Origin: RH-AL1 sp050013235 | Lineage (GTDB): Bacteria > Pseudomonadota > Alphaproteobacteria > Rhizobiales > Beijerinckiaceae | NCBI GenBank assembly: GCA_050013235.1 | Contig: JBEKFQ010000006.1 | Span: 1-64,000 of the forward strand | Direction: 5' to 3' | Length of the DNA: 64,000 nt | In this document: piece after piece, positions 58,137 to 64,000 of the stretch | Position numbering within the stretch: the stretch's first letter is position 1 | How the letters are laid out: every line of letters starts with the position of its first letter | Program-made: the position numbers and the translations under genes | Notes under the pieces: model-generated | What the model was told of the DNA's origin: nothing | The model's input: only the letters and a program-made list of their open reading frames with translations | Database searches by the model: none

Positions 58137-58376
58137 TCACAGCGGCAGGCCAAAGAAATCATCTTCACCACCGCCCCATGTTCGGTGCAGGGTCAAGGCA
58201 TCCAACCATCTCGCGCGTTCAAGCTCATTGGCTTCACGGAAGCTAATCTCTCCGGCCCCGCTTTCCGCGAGCAGATATTGCTTTGCGTTCCGGAGAAATC
58301 TCTGAAGGTCCTTCATATCCGTGGGGCGAACGACACAGCGTGGCCGCTGATCAATCAGGATTGTCGTCGGAAGCAT
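58137..58376 (-). CDS. Small unknown protein
   Basis: 79 residues from the ATG at 58376 (GAGG upstream); an internal ATG at 58316 is possible. It has 'ILIDQRPRCVVRPTDMKDLQRFLRNAKQYLLAESGAGEISFREANELERARWLDALTLHR', largely helical with no known motif. It is the last of three small leftward genes and converges with the hemoglobin gene. Confidence 0.55.
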   Translation of the reverse strand: MLPTTILIDQRPRCVVRPTDMKDLQRFLRNAKQYLLAESGAGEISFREANELERARWLDALTLHRTWGGGEDDFFGLPL

Positions 58377-58403
58377 GATGGAGTTACCTCGCGGCCACGC
58401 GGA

Positions 58404-58649
58404 TTAAAACCCATCCTCCCGCCGACCCCAAGGGTGGGAGCCGGGAACAAGTGGAGCGTTGATACCGGCCTTCTCGATATCACCGAGGCTCCTAAAAAAC
58501 GTCCCCTCGTGAACGAGTGTTCCCTTCCCGGTCACGATCGCAACGTAACGGGCGCCGTGATCGACTTCGCAGAGATAGCCCCCGCCAATGTCGACTGTGC
58601 TCCGCGCGTTGCCATCCCAGTCGACGAAAAAACCAGTGGACGTGGACAT
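58404..58649 (-). CDS. Small unknown protein
   Basis: 81 residues from the ATG at 58649 (GAGGG upstream): 'MSTSTGFFVDWDGNARSTVDIGGGYLCEVDHGARYVAIVTGKGTLVHEGTFFRSLGDIEKAGINAPLVPG'. It looks like a small beta-rich protein with a single cysteine. Family unknown. It lies 27 bases upstream of the 79-residue gene. Confidence 0.55.
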   Translation of the reverse strand: MSTSTGFFVDWDGNARSTVDIGGGYLCEVDHGARYVAIVTGKGTLVHEGTFFRSLGDIEKAGINAPLVPGSHPWGRREDGF

Positions 58650-58789
58650 GCAAACCCTCATTAAAAAACTTCAAAATCCGTAACGGATGAGGCCTGCGGC
58701 AGCTTAGCAAAAGTCTTGCCGGTCATCGCACGCTGATGAATGTCAGGCATCGTACAAAATAGGCGAGGATGTTTGTTTCAAACCCGTCT

Positions 58790-59110
58790 CTACGGATCGT
58801 CGGAATCCGAACGGCATTCTTCCAAAGCTCTTTCAACGATCGCTCGACATCGTAGAAGCTGCCGATATTCCGTCTCGTCGACCTCGATCATTTTTGCGGG
58901 AGCTTTGCTCCCAAAGGGAGCTTTTGACGCCTCGGCAGCTTCAAACAATGCCATTTGAAGATAAAAAATGCGTTCGCTCGCGCGCTCGATATAGGGGACC
59001 GGATTCGAGCGGATGTTCGCTTCATGAAGCGCCACCAAGCCGAGAAGTTGCCGGAACCGGCGAACGGTTTGCCGGTTCCTTTTGCCCGACTCAAGCTTGA
59101 TGACACTCAT
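58790..59110 (-). CDS. Small unknown helical protein
   Basis: 106 residues, mostly helical and charged ('KLESGKRNRQTVRRFRQLLGLVALHEANIRSNPVPYIERASERIFYLQMALFEAAEASKAPFGSKAPAKMIEVDETEYRQLLRCRAIVERALEECRS'). No family is recognised. It follows the dienelactone hydrolase gene by 54 bases and may be in its operon. Confidence 0.55.
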   Translation of the reverse strand: MSVIKLESGKRNRQTVRRFRQLLGLVALHEANIRSNPVPYIERASERIFYLQMALFEAAEASKAPFGSKAPAKMIEVDETEYRQLLRCRAIVERALEECRSDSDDP

Positions 59111-59164
59111 GATCGTCTCGCGATGAAACGTTGGTGACGCCGAACCCTGACGCGCCTTCCGCTG

Positions 59165-59926
59165 CTAGTCGAGAGGCGGTCCCATATCATCGCTTGCCTT
59201 CTTCTTTTTCTTATCCACCTTTTGTTGAGCGTATGCTCCAGCGTTTTTAAGAGCGATGGGAGGCTGCCCCTCCACATATTGCGATATCCAAGACATCGTT
59301 CGCTCCGCGGCTTTATACGCAGCACCGGGGTCGTAGCCGTCACGTCCTTCAAACGCAAAGCCATGACCGGCGGCGTAACAAAAGGCGCTCACTTCAGGAT
59401 GGGACGCGCGGAATTGCGCCACACTCGCGGCCGGAATCATCGGATCGTTTTCTCCGAAGTGAAGCAGGGTTGGTATTCTACGCTTTTCACTGAGTCCGTC
59501 GGCAACACCGGAGCCATAATATGCCACGGCGCAAGCGAGTCCCGGGACATTGTTGGCGGCGGCATAGGCGAGATAGGCGCCCCAGCAATAGCCGACGATG
59601 ACGATCTTTCCGGCACTCTTCAACGAAGCGGCCGTGGCCTCGATATCGGCAAGAGCCTCGGCCATTCCAATCTTTCCGGCAAGGTCCAGCCCTTCCATGA
59701 TGCCGCCTTCATCATAGCCAAGCGTCACATTCGGCTTCACACGGTCGAACAGAGCCGGGGCTATTGCGACATAGCCTTTCCTTGCAAATTCATCCGTGAT
59801 TGCTTTGATGTGTTCCGTGACGCCGTAAAACTCTTGGAGCACGATGACCGCACCCTTTGGTGGGTCTGTTGGGTCCGAGCGATAGGCCGAAAACGTGTGC
59901 CCATCGGCTGTTGTGAGTTCAATCAT
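59165..59926 (-). CDS. Dienelactone hydrolase-family protein
   Basis: 253 residues from the ATG at 59926, 6 bases after GGAGCC. It is an alpha/beta-hydrolase of the DLH type: 'AVIVLQEFYGVTEHIKAITDEFARKGYVAIAPALFDR', nucleophile motif GYCWGAYLA (Cys as in DLH), acid in HFGENDPMIP and H in AAGHGFAFEGRDGYD. A lysine-rich C-terminal tail (KVDKKKKKASDD) is added. The substrate is unknown. It reads divergently from the suf operon. Confidence 0.9.
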   Translation of the reverse strand: MIELTTADGHTFSAYRSDPTDPPKGAVIVLQEFYGVTEHIKAITDEFARKGYVAIAPALFDRVKPNVTLGYDEGGIMEGLDLAGKIGMAEALADIEATAASLKSAGKIVIVGYCWGAYLAYAAANNVPGLACAVAYYGSGVADGLSEKRRIPTLLHFGENDPMIPAASVAQFRASHPEVSAFCYAAGHGFAFEGRDGYDPGAAYKAAERTMSWISQYVEGQPPIALKNAGAYAQQKVDKKKKKASDDMGPPLD

Positions 59927-60293
59927 GAACGGCTCCATCCTTGGTTGCTGAATGTGGTGGAGAATCCGTGCTTCACGGTCCGCCAGGCTTGATCCGATGA
60001 GCAAGCCTTCGCGCTGTCCAAAGCAGAATAGAGGCCAGTACCGGTGAAGCCTTCCGCGCGCGCAGGGTTGCTGCCGCGCAGATGCGGACGCGGTTCGCCG
60101 CGCATGAAGAAAAAGATGGCCGTCGCTCATTTCGTCCCAAACCATACGGTCGCAATTGCAACAATTGTCATAATGCGGACGCGCTGCACTATATGGAAAA
60201 TTTGATATCCGGCAGAGTGTTAGCGCATGGCATAGCCGTTGCAAAAGGATGCTGGACGCGATGACTTCACCGTAACCGAGGTCCAGTATTTCC
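59927..60293. other. Intergenic region upstream of sufB
   Basis: This 367-base stretch holds the sigma-54 promoter at 60227-60242. An imperfect NifA-like site (TGT-N10-ACG, 60166-60181) is only 46 bases upstream of it. Apart from a 33-codon frame at 60104-60205 without recognisable features, no gene is visible. Confidence 0.5.
60227..60242 (+). promoter_or_regulatory. Sigma-54 promoter of the sufBCDS operon
   Basis: TGGCATAGCCGTTGCA has one mismatch to TGGCACRNNNNTTGCW. It lies 52 bases before the sufB ATG. I found no IscR-like or Fur-like site. Confidence 0.82.
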
Positions 60294-61763
60294 ATGCAAG
60301 AGCTAGCAACCACCGAGAGCTCCAATGCTTTGGACTCCTTCATGTCGGCCTCGGCGGAGGGGTATCGATACGGCTTCATTACCGATATCGAAGCCGACGA
60401 AGCGCCGCCCGGTTTGAATGAAGATACGGTACGCTTCATTTCGGCCAAAAAAGGGGAGCCGGCATGGTTGCTGGAATGGCGCCTCAAGGCTTTCCAACGC
60501 TGGACGCAAATGAGCGGTCCCGATTGGGCTAAACTCAAGATTGCTCCGATGGATTATCAAGCATCGACATACTATTCCGCGCCCAGGCAACAGTCCGGGC
60601 CAAAGTCGCTTGACGAGGTCGATCCGGAGCTTCTGAAGACTTTCGAAAAGCTCGGGATTCCGCTCGGCGAGCGTGCCGCGCTTGCAGGTGTTGCGGTGGA
60701 TGCCGTATTCGATAGCGTTTCGGTCGCGACGACTTATAAGGACAAACTAGGCGAGCTCGGCATTATCTTTTGCTCTTTCGGCGAGGCCGTTCGCGATCAT
60801 GGCGATCTCGTCCGTCAATATCTCGGATCTGTCGTGCCGCAAGGCGACAATTTCTTCGCCGCGCTCAACTCGGCTGTCTTCAGCGATGGATCCTTCGTCT
60901 ACATTCCGCCGGGCGTTCGATGCCCGATGGAGCTATCGACCTATTTCCGGATCAACGCGGCAAAATCCGGGCAGTTCGAACGCACTCTTCTCATCGCGGA
61001 CAAGGGAGCCCGCGTCAGCTATCTCGAAGGCTGTACGGCACCGCAGCGCGACGAAAACCAGCTCCACGCCGCCGTGGTCGAACTGATCGCGCTCGAGGAT
61101 GCCGACATCAAATATTCGACTGTACAGAATTGGTATCCCGGCGACGCGGAGGGGCGCGGTGGCATTTATAATTTCGTCACCAAGCGTGGGGCTTGCCGCG
61201 GTGACCGAGCCAAAATTTCTTGGACGCAGGTCGAGACGGGATCGGCGATTACCTGGAAATATCCGAGCTGCCTACTGGAAGGCGACGACTCGGTCGGCGA
61301 GTTCTATTCTGTTGCGATCACCAACAATCTTCAACAAGCCGATACCGGCACCAAGATGATTCATATCGGGCGCAACACCAGCTCGACGGTTATCGCCAAA
61401 GGGATCTCGGCGGGGCGCGGCCAGAACACGTATCGTGGCCAAGTCAAGATCATGCCCAAGGCGGAAGGGGCGCGTAACTTCACGCAATGCGACTCGCTTC
61501 TGATCGGAAAGAAATGCGGAGCGCATACGGTTCCCTATATCGACGTCCGCAATCCGGGTGCCCGCGTCGAACATGAGGCAACGACATCGAAGATTAGCGA
61601 GGATCAGATGTTTTATTGCCAACAGCGCGGATTGACGCCGGAAGATGCGTTGTCGTTGATCGTGAATGGATTCTGTAAGGAGGTCCTCAAGGAACTCCCG
61701 ATGGAATTCGCTGTCGAAGCCCAGAAGCTGCTGGCGTTAAGCCTCGAGGGCAGCGTCGGATAA
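60294..61763 (+). CDS. sufB: Fe-S cluster assembly scaffold SufB
   Basis: 489 residues, the normal length. It has 'LDSFMSASAEGYRYGFITDIEADEAPPGLNEDTVRFISAKKGEPAWLLEWRL', 'FVYIPPGVRCPMELSTYFRIN', 'YLEGCTAPQRDENQLHAAVVEL' and 'TQCDSLLIGKKCGAHTVPYIDVRNPGARVEHEATTSKISEDQMFYCQQRGL', with conserved scaffold cysteines and glutamate. It builds Fe-S clusters with SufC and SufD. It is the first gene of the operon behind a sigma-54 promoter. Confidence 0.98.
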   Translation: MQELATTESSNALDSFMSASAEGYRYGFITDIEADEAPPGLNEDTVRFISAKKGEPAWLLEWRLKAFQRWTQMSGPDWAKLKIAPMDYQASTYYSAPRQQSGPKSLDEVDPELLKTFEKLGIPLGERAALAGVAVDAVFDSVSVATTYKDKLGELGIIFCSFGEAVRDHGDLVRQYLGSVVPQGDNFFAALNSAVFSDGSFVYIPPGVRCPMELSTYFRINAAKSGQFERTLLIADKGARVSYLEGCTAPQRDENQLHAAVVELIALEDADIKYSTVQNWYPGDAEGRGGIYNFVTKRGACRGDRAKISWTQVETGSAITWKYPSCLLEGDDSVGEFYSVAITNNLQQADTGTKMIHIGRNTSSTVIAKGISAGRGQNTYRGQVKIMPKAEGARNFTQCDSLLIGKKCGAHTVPYIDVRNPGARVEHEATTSKISEDQMFYCQQRGLTPEDALSLIVNGFCKEVLKELPMEFAVEAQKLLALSLEGSVG

Positions 61764-61828
61764 AGTTTTGCCACAAATAGGTACGCATGCCACGCAACCA
61801 TTTTTCATACCGCACATAAGGGCTTCCC

Positions 61829-62587
61829 ATGAGCAACCTCCTCGAAATCCAGGATCTTCACGCTAAGCTTACCGGCGGCCGTGAAATCCTCAAGGGCATT
61901 ACCCTCAATGTCGCGCCCGGTGAGGTTCACGCGATCATGGGCCCCAATGGCGCGGGTAAAAGCACGTTATCGAGTATTCTCGCGGGCAAACCGGGCTATG
62001 AAGTGACAGGCGGCACCGTGACCTATCAAGGCCGGGATCTGCTTGGCCTCGACGCGGACGAACGCGCGCGCGAAGGCGTATTTTTCGCGTTCCAATATCC
62101 GGTCGAGATTCCCGGTGTCAACAACATGTATTTCCTGCGCGCGTCGCTCAACGCGGTGCGGCGCCAGCGTGGTGAAAGCGAACTCGATGCTGCTCAATTC
62201 CTAAAGTCCGTGAAGGAAAAGCTGAAGTTCCTCGAAATCAAGGATGATCTCCTCCAACGCGCCGTCAATGTCGGCTTCTCCGGCGGTGAAAAGAAGCGCA
62301 ACGAAATATTTCAAATGGCGGTTCTCGAACCGAAACTCGCGATCCTCGACGAGATCGACAGCGGGCTCGACATCGATGCGCTTCGTGTCGTGTCCAACGG
62401 GGTAAACCGTCTGCGCGATCCGAACCGCGGAATGCTGATCATTACCCACTACCAGCGGCTTCTCGATTATATCGAGCCCGACTTCGTGCATGTTCTCAGC
62501 GACGGCAAGATCGTGGCGTCCGGCGACAAGTCGCTCGCGACGGAGTTGGAAAAGACAGGCTACGCCAATCTTTCCAGCGCGGCTTAG
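61829..62587 (+). CDS. sufC: SufC, ABC-type ATPase of Fe-S assembly
   Basis: 252 residues with Walker A GPNGAGKST, signature FSGGEKKRNEIF, Walker B LAILDEIDSGLDIDAL and the H-loop ITHYQRLLDYIEPDFVHVL. This set is diagnostic for SufC. It is a soluble ATPase that drives the SufBCD scaffold. Confidence 0.98.
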   Translation: MSNLLEIQDLHAKLTGGREILKGITLNVAPGEVHAIMGPNGAGKSTLSSILAGKPGYEVTGGTVTYQGRDLLGLDADERAREGVFFAFQYPVEIPGVNNMYFLRASLNAVRRQRGESELDAAQFLKSVKEKLKFLEIKDDLLQRAVNVGFSGGEKKRNEIFQMAVLEPKLAILDEIDSGLDIDALRVVSNGVNRLRDPNRGMLIITHYQRLLDYIEPDFVHVLSDGKIVASGDKSLATELEKTGYANLSSAA

Positions 62588-62597
62588 GAGGCGGGTC

Positions 62598-63914
62598 ATG
62601 GCTACCACCGAAGAAGCCGCGCCTTTCGTTCAAGCCTTTCGCTTGGCGCAAGGGATCCAAGGCGAATCCGCGCTGGTGACAGCCCGCCGCGACGCGGCGA
62701 TGCAGAACTTCGCGGCCTTGGGATTTCCGGGACGCAAACAAGAGGCATGGCGCTTCACCGACTTACGCCCCCTCACTGCGACGCCGATCCTGCCGGATTC
62801 CGCACCGGGGATCGATTTGGACGAAACGTTTATCGCTCCGGCTCGATTATCCGTTTCAAGTTTTCGCATCGTATTGGTGAAGGGCTGCGTCGCGCCAAAA
62901 CTTTCTTGCATGACAGGACTCCCCGATGGCGTCTGGATGGGCTCCACCGCCGAGGCGGCGCAAACCCGCCCCGATCTTTTGGAGACCGCGTTCGACGCGA
63001 GCGACAATGCAGGCGCTCAACCGCTTGCCTCTCTGAACGCGGCCTTTTTCGCCGATGGCTTCATTGTCGCGATCGGGGCGGGTATTGTTTTAGAGACTCC
63101 CATCGAGATCATTCATGTGACGCGATCGGATTCGGCCGTCTCATGGCATACGCGCAATGCCATAATTCTCGGTGCCGGGAGCCAGGCCACTGTGGTCGAG
63201 AGTGCGATTGGGTCCGGCCCGGGTTGGACCAACATAGTGACGTCGGTCGATATTGGCGAAGGCGGCAAACTCCGTCATGCGAAAGTCCAGAATGAATCAA
63301 TCGAAGCAATCCATACAGCGCTCATCCGGGCCACCGTCGCCAGGTCCGGGCGTTATGAAATCTTCAACCTGACCCTTGGCGCGCGGCTTTCACGGCAGGA
63401 TATGCATATTGCCCTAGCAGGCGAATCTGCCTCCTTCGCGCTCAATGGCGCTTACCTCTTGCGTGGCACGCAGGAGGCGACCATCGCGCCCTTCGTGGAC
63501 CATCAAGCCTTTGGATGCAAAACAAACGAGGTCGTGAAAGGGGTGATGGATGACCGCGCCCATGGCGTCTTTCTCGGCATGATGGCGGTTCGCCCTGGCG
63601 CCGATCAAACCAATGCGCACCAGCTCAACCGGAATCTTCTGTTGAGTCGGGAAGCGCGAGTCGACACAAAGCCGGAGCTGGAGATTTTCGCCGACGATGT
63701 GAAATGCAGTCACGGCGCCACCGTCGGCAGTCTCGACGAAGCGGCGCTTTTCTATCTCCGCTCCCGCGGGTTGGACGAGGAGACGGCGCGGCACATGCTG
63801 GTGGAGGCTTTCGCGGCGGAGGTCATCGATACGGCCGATCTCGGCGATGCCATCAGCTCGTATCTGCGGCGGCAACTCCAAGCTTGGCTTGATGGGCCAA
63901 AGAACGGGATATGA
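62598..63914 (+). CDS. sufD: SufD, Fe-S assembly scaffold partner
   Basis: 438 residues from the ATG at 62598 (TTAGGAGGCGGGTC just upstream). It has 'NFAALGFPGRKQEAWRFTDLRPL' and the C-terminal SufB/D core '(H)QAFGCKTNEVVKGVMDDRAHGVFLGMMAVRPGADQTNAHQLNRNLLLSREARVDTKPELEIFADDVKCSHGATVGSLDEAALFYLRSRGL', including the conserved histidine in KCSHGAT. It overlaps the sufS start (ATGA). Confidence 0.97.
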   Translation: MATTEEAAPFVQAFRLAQGIQGESALVTARRDAAMQNFAALGFPGRKQEAWRFTDLRPLTATPILPDSAPGIDLDETFIAPARLSVSSFRIVLVKGCVAPKLSCMTGLPDGVWMGSTAEAAQTRPDLLETAFDASDNAGAQPLASLNAAFFADGFIVAIGAGIVLETPIEIIHVTRSDSAVSWHTRNAIILGAGSQATVVESAIGSGPGWTNIVTSVDIGEGGKLRHAKVQNESIEAIHTALIRATVARSGRYEIFNLTLGARLSRQDMHIALAGESASFALNGAYLLRGTQEATIAPFVDHQAFGCKTNEVVKGVMDDRAHGVFLGMMAVRPGADQTNAHQLNRNLLLSREARVDTKPELEIFADDVKCSHGATVGSLDEAALFYLRSRGLDEETARHMLVEAFAAEVIDTADLGDAISSYLRRQLQAWLDGPKNGI

Positions 63915-64000
63915 TCATGCTGACCCCGCTCCGGCAAGCCAAGACAGAAGCGCTCGACCCGGCGGAAATCCGGCGCGAGTTCCCGGTTTTCGAGCGCAAT
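63911..64000 (+). CDS. sufS: Cysteine desulfurase SufS, N-terminal part (runs off right edge)
   Basis: Starts at the ATG at 63911, overlapping the sufD stop. The 30 visible residues (MIMLTPLRQ...DPAEIRREFPVFERN) match the start of SufS-type desulfurases, whose consensus is 'xxIRxDFPIL'. Context (sufBCD-S) supports the call. It would be the second desulfurase of the region after NifS. Confidence 0.8.
   Translation, partial: MIMLTPLRQAKTEALDPAEIRREFPVFERN

Noticed and set aside
1..64000. CRISPR arrays, rRNA genes, riboswitches
   Set aside because: No regularly spaced repeats, rRNA sequence or recognisable riboswitch core was seen on reading both strands. Only one tRNA was found.

Overview
This window looks like the chromosome of a nitrogen-fixing alphaproteobacterium of the order Hyphomicrobiales. 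A Beijerinckiaceae- or Methylocystaceae-type organism (methanotroph or relative) is my best guess. The basis is gene content and order (nifHDKENX, nifQ, fixABCX, nifB, nifZ, sufBCD), high GC, alphaproteobacterial-looking proteins and many sigma-54/NifA promoters. No methane-oxidation gene is present, so the family is an inference.

Left edge (1-5.05 kb): mobile DNA. It holds the start of an IS630-type transposase, an AT-richer 483-residue cargo gene of unknown function, a coupled trio (excisionase-like HTH protein, small M41-like metallopeptidase, ParB-like protein) and a tyrosine integrase facing tRNA-Ser(UGA). Beyond the tRNA lies a frameshifted remnant of a second integrase. The tRNA is therefore an integration site that appears to have been used more than once, and the rest of the present element lies left of the window.

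Housekeeping block (5.1-13.7 kb): a PhoU/DUF47-like protein translationally coupled to a pyruvate-phosphate-dikinase-like protein that lacks the C-terminal barrel, then on the opposite strand an HlyD / RbbA-like ATPase-permease / ABC-2 permease export operon.

Nitrogen-fixation island (14-64 kb, open at the right): almost every gene is a known or plausible nif accessory gene. (a) 14.0-18.1 kb: two divergent operons (YqeB-like, TPR, Rieske, unknown; and bolA, grxD, [2Fe-2S] protein) around one NifA site. (b) 18.1-21.4 kb: pseudo-receiver, ArsC-like nitrogenase-associated protein, SagB-type flavoprotein and rhodanese-ankyrin protein, divergent from nifH and apparently sharing its NifA sites. (c) 21.9-31.2 kb: nifHDKENX, DUF269, DUF683, fdxB, nifQ. 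(d) 31.2-35.6 kb: sulfurtransferase group divergent from a flavin oxidase-Rieske pair. (e) 35.7-38.2 kb: a AAA+ ATPase and a 196-residue unknown fired from back-to-back sigma-54 promoters. (f) 38.2-42.1 kb: IscA-like, Nfu-like, nifS, nifV, a cysE fragment, nifW. (g) 42.2-46.7 kb: fixABCX and modD. (h) 47-48.6 kb: ferredoxin, nifT, SIR2-like. (i) 48.7-55.5 kb: nifB, ferredoxin, IscA-like, TPR, LRV [4Fe-4S] protein, two nifZ, small unknowns, a DegT-like protein without its PLP lysine, [2Fe-2S] ferredoxin. (j) 55.5-60 kb: GST, third Rieske protein, truncated hemoglobin, small unknowns, dienelactone hydrolase. (k) 60.2-64 kb: sufBCDS behind a sigma-54 promoter.

Together the genes supply structural subunits (HDK), FeMo-cofactor assembly (B, E, N, X, Q, V, probably ModD/YqeB), Fe-S assembly (IscA, Nfu, NifS, Suf, BolA/Grx), electrons (FixABCX and several ferredoxins) and oxygen or redox protection (truncated hemoglobin, Rieske, GST). 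I read about a dozen sigma-54 -24/-12 elements and eight exact TGT-N10-ACA NifA sites by eye. nifA, rpoN and a full-length nifU are not in the window.
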